From NCBI RefSeq assembly GCF_020387415.1, contig NZ_JAGWCB010000006.1, positions 408,009 to 472,008 of the forward strand: a DNA stretch of 64,000 bases, read 5' to 3'. The position numbers and the translations under genes are program-made. Positions 35,536 to 44,140 of this stretch are shown here, piece after piece. Numbering within the stretch: position 1 is the first letter of the stretch; every line of letters begins with the position of its first letter. Under the pieces are notes generated by a model. That model was not told the DNA's origin, did not search any database, and worked only from the letters and a program-made list of their open reading frames with translations. The DNA comes from Ideonella benzenivorans (GTDB taxonomy: Bacteria > Pseudomonadota > Gammaproteobacteria > Burkholderiales > Burkholderiaceae_C).

Positions 35536-36822
35536 ATGCACCACTTCATTGCCGAACGTCTTGCCCGCCGTCGGGTGCTGTTGTCCCTGGTCTTGTCCGT
35601 CACCGCCACCTGGGTGCAGGCGGCGCCCGCGTCCAAACCTGTCACGCCGGCCCAGGGCTATGCGGTCGTGATCGGCGGGGCGCTGAAGGCCGACAACGAG
35701 GAGGTCTGGAACAAGGTGGTGGCGCTGGCCGGTGGCAAGGGCTCGCACTGGGTGGTGCTGGCCACCGCCTCCGAGGCGCCGGACAAGACCGGACGCCGGC
35801 TGGCCGACCTGCTGGAGCGCCAGGGGGCGGTGGTCGATGTGCTGCCGGTGGCCCCGGCGCTGAAATGGGTCGACCTGGACAAGGCCGTGCGCGACAAGTC
35901 GCTGCTGGAGGTGGTCAACAACGCCGACGGCATCTTCTTCTCCGGCGGTGCGCAGGAGCGCATCGTCGACACCTTCGCGCCCGGCGGCCGCAGCACGCCG
36001 ATGCTGGAAGCCATCTGGGATGTCTACCGCCGCGGCGGGGTGGTGGCGGGCACTTCGGCGGGCGCCGCGATCATGAGTGCGGTGATGTTCCGGGATGCGC
36101 CCAGCGTGATCAATGTGATGAAGGGGCAGCTGCACGACGGCAAGGAGGTGGACCGAGGCCTGGGCTTCGTCGGCTCCAATCTGTTCGTGGACCAGCACTT
36201 CCTCAAGCGTGGCCGCTTCGGTCGCATGATCCCGCTGATGCTGGCCAAGGGCTACAAGCTGGGCCTGGGCGTGGACGAGAACAGCGCCGCGATCGTGCAC
36301 GGCGACGACATCGACGTGATCGGCGCCAAGGGGGCGCTGCTGGTCGACCTCAACGACGTCGAGACCGACGCCAAGGTCAACGCGCTGAACGTGACCGGCG
36401 CCCGCCTGACCTACCTGGACCGGGGCGACAGCTACAACCTGGGCAACCGCCGGGCCACGCCGTCCGAATGGAAGCAGCGTGGCCAGCTGCTGGACCCGAA
36501 CGCCAAGGGCTACAAGCCGGACTTCAACACCCCGCTGTACTACACCGACATGCTGGGCGACACCGCGCTGGTCAATGCGATGGGCTACCTGATCGACAGC
36601 AGCCAGCACGAGGTGCGCGGCCTGACCTTCGACCCGCTGGCCTCGCCCAACGACAAGCGGGCCGACCTGGCCTTCCAGTTCCGGCTCTACAAGGGCAAGG
36701 ACTCGGTCGGCTGGTACTCTGATGAAATGGGTGGCGAGGATTACAGCGTGATGAACCTCTACCTGGACATCGTGCCGGTGCGCATGGCGCGCCCGCTGAC
36801 GACCCCGTGGACCTCGCGCTGA
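35536..36822 (+). CDS. cphE: Exported cyanophycinase (CphE-like)
   Basis: A 428-residue protein with a signal peptide (RRR at 11-13, hydrophobic core, cleavage after VQA near residue 29). The mature part matches peptidase family S51. Catalytic residues are visible: Ser174 in GTSAGA, His221 in VDQHFLKRGRFGR, and Glu248 in LGVDEN. Cyanophycinases cut the Asp-Arg polymer cyanophycin to beta-Asp-Arg dipeptides; exported CphE forms attack polymer outside the cell. No strong ribosome site is seen before this ATG. aotJ follows after 56 bp. Confidence 0.88.
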   Translation: MHHFIAERLARRRVLLSLVLSVTATWVQAAPASKPVTPAQGYAVVIGGALKADNEEVWNKVVALAGGKGSHWVVLATASEAPDKTGRRLADLLERQGAVVDVLPVAPALKWVDLDKAVRDKSLLEVVNNADGIFFSGGAQERIVDTFAPGGRSTPMLEAIWDVYRRGGVVAGTSAGAAIMSAVMFRDAPSVINVMKGQLHDGKEVDRGLGFVGSNLFVDQHFLKRGRFGRMIPLMLAKGYKLGLGVDENSAAIVHGDDIDVIGAKGALLVDLNDVETDAKVNALNVTGARLTYLDRGDSYNLGNRRATPSEWKQRGQLLDPNAKGYKPDFNTPLYYTDMLGDTALVNAMGYLIDSSQHEVRGLTFDPLASPNDKRADLAFQFRLYKGKDSVGWYSDEMGGEDYSVMNLYLDIVPVRMARPLTTPWTSR

Positions 36823-36878
36823 CCCCGGTCCGCTTCGCTGCTTCCCCTCTGTTTCGATCTCGTCAGGAGAACCCGTTC

Positions 36879-37658
36879 ATGCAACGCCGTCAACTTGTCA
36901 CCGCGCTGGTGCTGGCCGCTGCCAGCCTGGGCGCCGCCGCCCAGGCCCCCGACTGGAAGAAGATCCGCATCGGGGTGGAGGGCGCCTACCCGCCGTTCTC
37001 CGAAGTCGGCACCGACGGCAAGCTCAAGGGCTTCGACATCGACATCGCGCAGGCGTTGTGCGCCGAGATGAAGGCCCAGTGCACGCTGGTGCAGCAGGAA
37101 TGGGACGGCATGATCCCGGCCCTGCAGGCGCGCAAGTTCGACGCCATCATCGCCTCGATGGCCATCACCGAGGAACGCAAGAAGTCGGTGCTGTTCTCCG
37201 ACAAGTACCAGAACACGCCGCCCTGGCTGATCGGCAAGAGCGGCCTGCCGCACGACATCTCGCCGGCCGCGATGAAGGGCAAGAAGATCGGCGTGCAGCG
37301 CACCTCCATCCATGACCGCTGGGCCACCGCCACCTACAAGGACAGCGAGATCGTGCGCTACAGCAAGCAGGACGAGGTCTTTCTGGACCTGGCCGCCGGC
37401 CGCATCGACGCGACCGTGTGCGACTCGGTTGCCGCCAACCTGGGCTTCCTGAAGACGCCGGCCGGCAAGGGCTTCGCGGTGCTGGGCACGCCGCCGGATG
37501 ACCCCGCCTTCTTCGGCGCCGGCGCCGGCATCGCGGTGCGCAAGAACGACGCCGTGCTGCAGCAGAAGTTCAGCGCCGCGATCAAGGCCATCCGCGCCAA
37601 CGGCGTCTACCAGAAGATCAACGCCAAGTACTTCGACTTCGACGTCTACGGCAAGTAA
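36879..37658 (+). CDS. aotJ: Arginine/ornithine-type ABC transporter binding protein AotJ
   Basis: A 259-residue periplasmic binding protein with a signal peptide (cleavage after AAAQA near residue 22) and the family-3 solute-binding pattern IRIGVEGAYPPFSEVGTDG near residues 29-45 and GFDIDIAQALC. It matches AotJ/ArtJ/HisJ proteins for basic amino acids. In P. aeruginosa the aot system has been shown to take up beta-Asp-Arg as well. A CAGGAG ribosome site precedes the ATG. Two permeases follow directly. Confidence 0.88.
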   Translation: MQRRQLVTALVLAAASLGAAAQAPDWKKIRIGVEGAYPPFSEVGTDGKLKGFDIDIAQALCAEMKAQCTLVQQEWDGMIPALQARKFDAIIASMAITEERKKSVLFSDKYQNTPPWLIGKSGLPHDISPAAMKGKKIGVQRTSIHDRWATATYKDSEIVRYSKQDEVFLDLAAGRIDATVCDSVAANLGFLKTPAGKGFAVLGTPPDDPAFFGAGAGIAVRKNDAVLQQKFSAAIKAIRANGVYQKINAKYFDFDVYGK

Positions 37659-37685
37659 GCCGGGCGCATGGGAGGGCCGGGGACG

Positions 37686-38372
37686 ATGCTGCATGGTTAT
37701 GGCGCCAGCCTGTTGCAAGGCGCGCTGCTGACGCTGGGGGTGGCCCTGGCCTCGCTGGCCATCGCGCTGCTGCTGGGGCTGGCCGGTGCGCTGGCCAAGC
37801 TCTCGCGCTGGCGCTGGCTGCAGTGGCCGGCCACGCTCTACACCACGCTGATCCGGGCGGTGCCCGATCTGGTGGTGATGCTGCTGGTCTTCTACGGCGG
37901 GCAGATGCTGGTCAACAAGATCGGCGAGGCGCGCGGCTGGGACTACATCGACGTGGACCCCTTCATCGCCGGCGTGCTGACCATCGGCTTTATCTTCGGC
38001 GCCTACCTGACCGAGGTGCTGCGTGGCGCCTTCCTGGCCGTGCCGCCGGGCCAGCGCGAGGCGGCCCTGGCCTACGGCATGAACCGCTGGCAGGTGCTGA
38101 CCCGCGTGGTCGGGCCGCAGATGCTGCGCCATGCGCTGCCGGCGCTCTCCAACAACTGGCTGGTGATGATCAAGAGCACCTCCATCGTCTCGGTCATCGG
38201 CTTGTCGGACATGATGAGCCGGGCTGGCCAGGCCGCGGGCGCCACGCGCGAGCCCTTCCTGTTCTACGCCGTGGTCGGGGTGATGTACCTGGCCTTCACC
38301 ACGGTGTCCGAGCTGGGCTTTGCCTGGCTGGCGCGCCGACTGTCGGTCGGTGTGCGCCAGGTGGCGCTCTGA
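37686..38372 (+). CDS. aotQ: Basic amino acid/dipeptide ABC permease AotQ
   Basis: A 228-residue HisQ/ArtQ-type permease with five spans and the EAA loop pattern REAALAYGMNRWQVLTRVVGPQ near residues 123-144. The ATG at 37686 is preferred over one at 37668, because GGAGGG sits 9 bp ahead of it. It is the first of two membrane subunits, followed by aotM after 18 bp. Confidence 0.88.
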   Translation: MLHGYGASLLQGALLTLGVALASLAIALLLGLAGALAKLSRWRWLQWPATLYTTLIRAVPDLVVMLLVFYGGQMLVNKIGEARGWDYIDVDPFIAGVLTIGFIFGAYLTEVLRGAFLAVPPGQREAALAYGMNRWQVLTRVVGPQMLRHALPALSNNWLVMIKSTSIVSVIGLSDMMSRAGQAAGATREPFLFYAVVGVMYLAFTTVSELGFAWLARRLSVGVRQVAL

Positions 38373-38390
38373 GGCCCGGAGGAACCGCCC

Positions 38391-39080
38391 ATGGACTTCC
38401 AGGCCATCCGCGACAGCCTGCCGCTCTACTACCACGGCACCCTGGTCACGCTGGCGCTGCTGGCGGCGGCCTTGCTGGCCGGCGGGCTGTGCGCCCTGCC
38501 GCTGGCGATGCTGCGCAGCCTGCCCATCGCCTGGCTGTCCCGGCCCATCTGGGCCTTCACCTATGTGATCCGCGGCACGCCACTGCTGGTGCAGCTGTTC
38601 CTGCTGTACTACGGCCTGGCCCAGTTCGAGGCGGTGCGCAGCAGCCCGGCCTGGCCCTGGCTCAGCTCGGCCTGGTTCTGCGCCATCGCGGCCTTTGCCA
38701 TCAACACCTGTGCCTACACCACCGAGATCCTGCACGGCGCGATGAAGGCCCTGCCGGCCGGGGAGATCGAGGCGGCCCAGGCCATGGGCATGTCGCGCTG
38801 GGTGACCTTCCGCCGCATCGTCCTGCCCTCGGCCTTCCGGCGCGCGCTGCCCGCCTATGGCAACGAGGTGGTGCTGATGCTGCACGGCACCTCGCTGGCC
38901 AGCGTGGTCACGCTGGCCGACCTGACCGGCGCAGCGCGCGAGATGAATTCCACCTATTACCTGCCGTTCGAAGCCTTCCTGACCGCGGCGGCCTTCTACC
39001 TGGCCATCACCGTGGTGCTGGTGGGCCTGTTCCGGGCGGCCGAGCGCCGCTGGGTGCAGCCGCTGCAGGGCCGGCACTGA
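38391..39080 (+). CDS. aotM: Basic amino acid/dipeptide ABC permease AotM
   Basis: A 229-residue HisM/ArtM-type permease with about five spans, the RGTPLLVQLFLLYYG segment near residues 61-75 and the EAA loop EIEAAQAMGMSRWVTFRRIVLPSA near 122-145. It forms the channel with AotQ. The next gene begins 16 bp downstream. Confidence 0.9.
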   Translation: MDFQAIRDSLPLYYHGTLVTLALLAAALLAGGLCALPLAMLRSLPIAWLSRPIWAFTYVIRGTPLLVQLFLLYYGLAQFEAVRSSPAWPWLSSAWFCAIAAFAINTCAYTTEILHGAMKALPAGEIEAAQAMGMSRWVTFRRIVLPSAFRRALPAYGNEVVLMLHGTSLASVVTLADLTGAAREMNSTYYLPFEAFLTAAAFYLAITVVLVGLFRAAERRWVQPLQGRH

Positions 39081-39096
39081 CTTTTCCCCCATCACG

Positions 39097-40227
39097 ATGC
39101 ACACCGTCCGACACGTCCTGGCCAGCGCCACCCCTGGCACCACCCACGAACTGCTCAGCCTGCACTACGGCACCCCGGGCCAGGGCCCCAAGGTCACGGT
39201 CCAGGGTTCGCTGCATGCCGACGAGGTGCCCGGCATGCTGGTGGCCTTCCACCTGCGCCGCCAGCTGGACGCCCTGGAGGCCGCGGGCCGGCTGACCGGC
39301 GAGGTGGTGCTGGTGCCCATGGCCAACCCGCTGGGGGTGGGGCAGTGGGTGCTGCACGGCTACCAGGGCCGCTTCGAGCTGGGCAGCGGCGAGAACTTCA
39401 ACCGCCACTACGCCGACCTGACCTCCGCCGTGCTGGACGCGGTGATGGACCAGCTGGGGGCCGACCCGTCACACAACGTGGCGCTGGTGCGCGGCGCGCT
39501 GCGCGACGCGGTGGCCGCGCTGCCGGCCACCAGCCCGCTGCAAAGCCTGCGCAAGACCTTGCTGGGCCTGGCCATCGACGCCGATGTGGTGCTGGATCTG
39601 CACAGCGACGGCGAGGCCTTGCTGCACCTCTACACCACGCCGCAGACCTGGGACCACGGCGGCGAGCTGCTGGCGCGCTGCATCGGCGCCGAGGTGGCGC
39701 TGCTGGCCGAACGCTCGGGTGGTGATCCGTTTGACGAGGCCTGCTCCATGGTCTGGCCGCAGCTGGCCGAGCGTCTGGGCCCGGCCAAGCCGCTGCCGCC
39801 AGCCTGTCTGGCCGCCACCATCGAGCTGCGCGGCGAGGCCGATGTGCGGCACGACCTGGCCGCTGCCGATGCCCAGGGCATCGTCGACTTCCTGGTCCAG
39901 CGCGGGGCGGTGGCGCCCGCGGGCGGGGTGAAGCCGCCGCTGCCGCCGCTCAAGCGTGCGCCCACGCCGCTGGCCGGCTCCATCCCGCTGGTGGCGCCGC
40001 ATGGCGGCATGGTGGTCTTCCTGCAGACGCCGGGCACGCCGGTGCAGGCGGGCCAGCCCCTGGTGGACCTGATCGACCCGCTCAGCGGTGCGGTCACCAC
40101 GCTGACGGCGCCGGTGGCGGGCCTGTTCTTCGCCCGCGATCTGCGGCGTTTCGCGGTGGCCGGCATGTCGCTGGGCAAGGTGGCGGGGCGCGATGCGACC
40201 CGCCAGGGCTCTCTGCTGTCCGTTTGA
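39097..40227 (+). CDS. aotO: AotO, cyanophycin dipeptide hydrolase (CphZ-like)
   Basis: A 376-residue member of the AstE/aspartoacylase (M14-like) zinc family. Probable zinc ligands are His40 and Glu43 (HADE) and His169 (LDLHSDG); a likely catalytic Glu243 lies in TIELRGEAD. A C-terminal beta-barrel part (about 290-376) resembles a lipoyl-like fold. Its place in the aotJQMOP order matches P. aeruginosa AotO, shown to be a CphZ enzyme that splits beta-Asp-Arg to aspartate and arginine. It lacks a signal peptide, so it acts in the cytoplasm after uptake. Annotation pipelines may label it succinylglutamate desuccinylase. Confidence 0.85.
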   Translation: MHTVRHVLASATPGTTHELLSLHYGTPGQGPKVTVQGSLHADEVPGMLVAFHLRRQLDALEAAGRLTGEVVLVPMANPLGVGQWVLHGYQGRFELGSGENFNRHYADLTSAVLDAVMDQLGADPSHNVALVRGALRDAVAALPATSPLQSLRKTLLGLAIDADVVLDLHSDGEALLHLYTTPQTWDHGGELLARCIGAEVALLAERSGGDPFDEACSMVWPQLAERLGPAKPLPPACLAATIELRGEADVRHDLAAADAQGIVDFLVQRGAVAPAGGVKPPLPPLKRAPTPLAGSIPLVAPHGGMVVFLQTPGTPVQAGQPLVDLIDPLSGAVTTLTAPVAGLFFARDLRRFAVAGMSLGKVAGRDATRQGSLLSV

Positions 40228-40239
40228 AGCGCTGATGTG

Positions 40240-41016
40240 ATGACTGCCACCCCCCACAGCCTGAAGGTCGAGAACCTGCACAAGCGTTTCGGTGAACGCG
40301 AGGTCCTGCGCGGCGTGTCGCTGCAGGCTCAGCCCGGCGACGTCGTCGCCATCATCGGCTCCAGCGGCTCGGGCAAGAGCACGCTGCTGCGCTGTCTCAA
40401 CCTGCTGGAGCAGCCCCACGAAGGCACGCTGAGCCTGGGTGACGAGACCCTGCGCCTGGTGCGCGACCGGGACGGCAGCCTGCGCGCGGCCGATGCCGCC
40501 CAGCTGCGCCGCTGGCGCACCCGCCTGGCCTTCGTGTTCCAGAACTTCAACCTCTGGCAGCACCGCACCGCGCTGGAGAACGTCACCGAGGCGCCCATCC
40601 ACGTGCTGGGCCAGCCCCAGGCCGAGGCGATTGAGCGCGGCCAGGCACTGCTGGCCCGGGTGGGCCTGTCGCACCGGCAGGATGTCTACCCGGCCCAGCT
40701 CTCCGGCGGCGAGCAGCAGCGCGTGGCCATCGCCCGCGCGCTGGCGATGGACCCGGAGGTGATGCTGTTCGACGAGCCCACCTCGGCGTTGGACCCGGAG
40801 CTGGTTGGCGAGGTGCTGAAGGTCATGCGCGGCCTGGCCGAGGAAGGCCGCACGATGCTGGTCGTCACCCACGAGATGGAGTTCGCCCGCGAGGTGGCCA
40901 GCCACGCCATCTTCGTGCACCAGGGGCTGATCGAGGAAGAGGGCAAGCCGCGCGAGGTGCTGGTGCATCCGCACAGCGAGCGCCTGCGCCAGTTCCTCTC
41001 GGGCGGCCTGAAGTAG
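40240..41016 (+). CDS. aotP: Basic amino acid/dipeptide ABC ATPase AotP
   Basis: A 258-residue ABC ATPase with Walker [10 protein letters not shown] near residues 39-47, Q-loop FQNFNLWQH, signature [15 protein letters not shown] near 152-166 and Walker [15 protein letters not shown]. It energises AotJQM. An in-frame GTG lies one codon upstream of the chosen ATG. The argR gene begins 13 bp after its stop. Confidence 0.92.
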   Translation: MTATPHSLKVENLHKRFGEREVLRGVSLQAQPGDVVAIIGSSGSGKSTLLRCLNLLEQPHEGTLSLGDETLRLVRDRDGSLRAADAAQLRRWRTRLAFVFQNFNLWQHRTALENVTEAPIHVLGQPQAEAIERGQALLARVGLSHRQDVYPAQLSGGEQQRVAIARALAMDPEVMLFDEPTSALDPELVGEVLKVMRGLAEEGRTMLVVTHEMEFAREVASHAIFVHQGLIEEEGKPREVLVHPHSERLRQFLSGGLK

Positions 41017-41029
41017 GGCGCGACCCGCC

Positions 41030-42097
41030 GTGGCGGTGGTCCCGTCCCTGTGGCGCTTCGGCCTGCTGCTGCGGCCCGGTTTCGGGCTGATGGGCCTGGC
41101 TGGCGTGCTGGAGACCCTGCAGGCCGCCAACCAGCTGCTGGAACAACCCGCCTACGACAGCGTGCTGCTGGCCGCCCAGGCCGGGGCCGTGCCCTCGGCC
41201 GAAGGCGTGGCGGTGCTGGCCCATGCCCTGGGCACGGCCCCGCGGCTGGAAGGCGTGCTGGTGCACGCCGACGGCCCCTGGCGCGAGAGCCCCGTCGAGG
41301 CCGCACCGCTGCTGGCCTGGCTGCGCCAGCAGGCGGCCGCTCAGGCCGTGCTGGGCGGCGTGGGCACCGGCGCCGCCTGGCTGGCGGAGGCGGGTCTGCT
41401 GCGCGGCCACCGGGCCACCGCCCAGTGGCCCCACGGCGCCGCGCTGGCCGAACGCCACCCCGAGGTCATCGTCTCGCAGCAGCTCTACGAACTGGACGTG
41501 ACCCGGCTGAGCTGCGCCGGTCACCGGGCCAGCCAGGACCTGCTGATCGCCTGGCTGGGCCAGCGCCATGGCGAGCGCCTGGTGGCCGAGCTGCTGGCCG
41601 CGCTGGGGCGCGAGCAGCTGTCGCCACGCGAGGCGCGCCAGCGCCTGCCGCTGGCCGCGCCGGCCCGGGGGGGCTCCGCCAAGCTGTCCGAGGCCGTCGC
41701 GCTGATGGAGGCCAACCTGGGCGAGCCGCTGCCGACCGAGGAGATCGCGCGGCTGGTCGGGGTGTCGCGCCGCCAGCTGGAGCGCCTGTTCAAACAGCAC
41801 CTGGATGCCTTGCCGTCGCGCTGGTACCTGGAGCTGCGGCTGGAGCGGGCCCGCGGCATGCTGCGCCAGACCCACCAGTCCATCCTGCAGATCGCGCTGT
41901 CCTGCGGCTTTGCCTCGGGCGCGCATTTCTCCAATGCCTACCGGGCGCGCTACGGCCACACGCCGCGCGAGGAGCGCAGCCCCCGGGCGGCCGCCTGGCG
42001 GGCGGCGCAGGCCGGGGTGTCCGTCCCGCCCGGCGCGCCGCCGGCCGTTCTTGATCGGAGTGCCGATGAGCCGAACCGTGACCTCCCCGTCGCCTGA
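41030..42097 (+). CDS. argR: ArgR, AraC-family arginine regulator (Pseudomonas type)
   Basis: A 355-residue GATase1-like/AraC fusion regulator: an N-terminal DJ-1/PfpI-like domain (about residues 8-190) and a C-terminal AraC helix-turn-helix domain (about 222-322, with GVSRRQLERLFKQHLDALPSRWYLELRLERAR). This is the architecture of P. aeruginosa ArgR, which activates aot and aru genes when arginine is present and is unrelated to E. coli ArgR. The start is GTG. The tandem repeat at 35.3 kb is its likely operator. Its end overlaps the next gene by 32 bp. Confidence 0.85.
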   Translation: MAVVPSLWRFGLLLRPGFGLMGLAGVLETLQAANQLLEQPAYDSVLLAAQAGAVPSAEGVAVLAHALGTAPRLEGVLVHADGPWRESPVEAAPLLAWLRQQAAAQAVLGGVGTGAAWLAEAGLLRGHRATAQWPHGAALAERHPEVIVSQQLYELDVTRLSCAGHRASQDLLIAWLGQRHGERLVAELLAALGREQLSPREARQRLPLAAPARGGSAKLSEAVALMEANLGEPLPTEEIARLVGVSRRQLERLFKQHLDALPSRWYLELRLERARGMLRQTHQSILQIALSCGFASGAHFSNAYRARYGHTPREERSPRAAAWRAAQAGVSVPPGAPPAVLDRSADEPNRDLPVA

Positions 42098-43154
42098 GCC
42101 GGTGGCCGCCGCCTCGGGGCATGCCTCGGGACGCTACCTGCTGCGGCCGGCCGCCCTGGCCGACCTGCCGGGCCTGGAGCGGCTGGCCCAGGCCAGCGCC
42201 ATCGGCATCAGCTCGCTGGTGCCCGACCGCGCGCTGCTGCGCGACAAGCTGGAACGCTCGCTGAAATCCTTTGCCGCCGATGACGATGTGAGCGGCGAGG
42301 AGCACTACCTGTTCGTGCTGGAGGACCGGGCCCAGGGCGGCGTGCTGGTGGGCACCAGCGGCATCGCCGCCAGCGCGGGCTTCCACGACCGCTTCTACAG
42401 CTACCGCAACGAGTACGTGGTGCAGGTCAGCCCCGAGCTGGAGGCCCGCAACCGCATCCACACCCTGCACCTGTGCCATGACCTGACGGGCGTCACGCTG
42501 CTGACCGGCTTCCACATCGACCCGGCCCATGCCGGGGGGCTGGCGCCGCAGCTGCTCTCGCGCGGGCGGCTGCTGTTCATCGCCCAGTTCCCGGAACGCT
42601 TCTCCGACCGCATCGCCTCCGAGCACCCGGGCCTGGCCGACGACAACGGCCGCTGCCCGTTCTGGGACGCGGTGGGCCGGCGCTTCTTCCACATGGACTA
42701 CCCGGCCGCCGAGCAACTGGCCAGCGGGCCGCGCCGCACGCTGATTGCCGAGCTGCTGCCGCAGTCTCCGATCTACGTGCCCTTGCTGCCCGAGGAGGCC
42801 CAGTGGGCGCTGGGCCAGCTGGCCCCGGTGGGGGAACTGCCGTTCCAGATGCTGCAGGACGAGGGCTTCGACGCCGACACCTACCTCAACCTGTTCGACG
42901 GCGGGCCGACGATGGAGGGGCGGCTGCCGCTGCTGCGCAGCGTGGCCGGGCGGCGGCTGTGCCCGTCGGCGGCCGCCGTCGCGCGGGCGGCGCGGCGCGG
43001 CACCTGGCTGGCCGCCAGCACCGGCCACCACGACTTCCGGGCCACGGCGCTGACCGGGCCGGTGGCGGCGGCCGACCTGGCGCCGCTGGGTCAGGCGCCC
43101 GAGGCGGCCGTGGCCCTGGCGCCGCTGGATCTCGACACGGGAGCACGGGCATGA
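42066..43154 (+). CDS. aruF: Arginine N-succinyltransferase subunit (AstA/AruF-like)
   Basis: A 362-residue protein of the AstA family, which moves a succinyl group from succinyl-CoA to arginine in the first step of the arginine succinyltransferase route. Family patterns include YLLRPAALADLPGLERLA near residues 24-41, GTSGIAASAGF near 97-107, RGRLLFIAQFPERFSD near 168-183 and PFWDAVGRRFFHMDY near 197-211. It overlaps argR by 32 bp and the next AstA-like gene by 4 bp. Later enzymes of the route are not in the window. Confidence 0.88.
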   Translation: MSRTVTSPSPEPVAAASGHASGRYLLRPAALADLPGLERLAQASAIGISSLVPDRALLRDKLERSLKSFAADDDVSGEEHYLFVLEDRAQGGVLVGTSGIAASAGFHDRFYSYRNEYVVQVSPELEARNRIHTLHLCHDLTGVTLLTGFHIDPAHAGGLAPQLLSRGRLLFIAQFPERFSDRIASEHPGLADDNGRCPFWDAVGRRFFHMDYPAAEQLASGPRRTLIAELLPQSPIYVPLLPEEAQWALGQLAPVGELPFQMLQDEGFDADTYLNLFDGGPTMEGRLPLLRSVAGRRLCPSAAAVARAARRGTWLAASTGHHDFRATALTGPVAAADLAPLGQAPEAAVALAPLDLDTGARA

Positions 43155-44140
43155 GCGCGACGACACCGTTTCCGCCCCCGGCCGCGCCAGCGTGGCCCGG
43201 CCCGCTGGCCTGGCGGCTGCGGCCGGTGACCGAGGCCGATCTGCCGCGGCTGACCCTGTGGCTGCCCCCCTCGGCGGACCGGGTGCTGCCGGCCCCGCAC
43301 ACGGGGGAGCGCTGGTGGCTGCTGGACACCGCCGACGGCCCGCAGGCCTGTGCCCGGTTGCGGCCGGTGATCGGGCGCGAGCCCTTGCGCCACTGGTACC
43401 ACGTGGGCTGCGTGGTGCATGCCGCGCCCTCGCTGGGCCTGTTCCACCAGCAGAACACGCTGCTGCTGGGCAACGACCACACCGGCGCGGCCGAGCTGGC
43501 CGACCTGGCCTGGGACCCGGCGCTGGACCTGGCCGAGCAGGCCAGCGCGCTGCAGCACCTGCTGCGCGCGGCCCTGCTGCTGGTGGCCCGCGACCGGGCC
43601 GCCCTGGGCGCCCAGCTGATTGTGGAACTGCCGGGCTGGCGCGACCACGCCGGCCGCTCGCCGTTCTGGGACGGGCTGGGTCGGCACTTCTACAGCGGCG
43701 ACCCCGAGGCCGCGCTGCGCCGCTTCGGCCCGGCCTGGCGCAGCCATGTGGCCGCGCTGCTGCCGCGTCAGCCGGTCTATGTCTCCTTCCTGCCGGCCGC
43801 CGCGCAGGCGGCCATCGCCCAGGTGCCGGTGGCGGCCCGCCCGCTGCTGGGCGTGCTGGCGGCCGAAGGGTTGCACTACGGCCACCATGTCACGCTCGAC
43901 GAAGGGGGACCGGTGTTCGAGGCCCGGGTCGACACGCTGCCCGCGGTGCTGCAGGTGCGGCGCCGCAGCCTGGTGGCGGCCCGCCCGCGCGGCGAATGGC
44001 CCTCGACCACTTGGCTGGTGGCGGGTGAGACCGGCGACGAGGTGCTGGCCCTGCGGGCCCGGGGCACCTCGCCGCAGACCCTGGCGGTGCCCGCAGAATG
44101 GGTGCGCGGGCCCAGCTGGACGCTGCCGCTGGCGGTCTGA
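43151..44140 (+). CDS. aruG: Second arginine N-succinyltransferase subunit (AruG-like)
   Basis: A 329-residue, more divergent AstA homologue with WRLRPVTEADLPRL near residues 19-32, GLFHQQNTLLLGNDH near 96-110, PFWDGLGRHFYSGDP near 173-187 and a VYVSFLP segment. Pseudomonas uses two homologous subunits, AruF and AruG, for one enzyme; the paired genes here fit that model. The start overlaps the aruF stop as ATGA. It is the last gene of the operon and converges, without a gap, on an epimerase gene. Confidence 0.78.
   Translation: MSATTPFPPPAAPAWPGPLAWRLRPVTEADLPRLTLWLPPSADRVLPAPHTGERWWLLDTADGPQACARLRPVIGREPLRHWYHVGCVVHAAPSLGLFHQQNTLLLGNDHTGAAELADLAWDPALDLAEQASALQHLLRAALLLVARDRAALGAQLIVELPGWRDHAGRSPFWDGLGRHFYSGDPEAALRRFGPAWRSHVAALLPRQPVYVSFLPAAAQAAIAQVPVAARPLLGVLAAEGLHYGHHVTLDEGGPVFEARVDTLPAVLQVRRRSLVAARPRGEWPSTTWLVAGETGDEVLALRARGTSPQTLAVPAEWVRGPSWTLPLAV

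Noticed and set aside
32727..36722. Plus-strand open frame of about 1330 codons
   Set aside because: It runs antisense to the TonB-dependent receptor and then out of frame through the cyanophycinase gene. Composition is that of a shadow frame.
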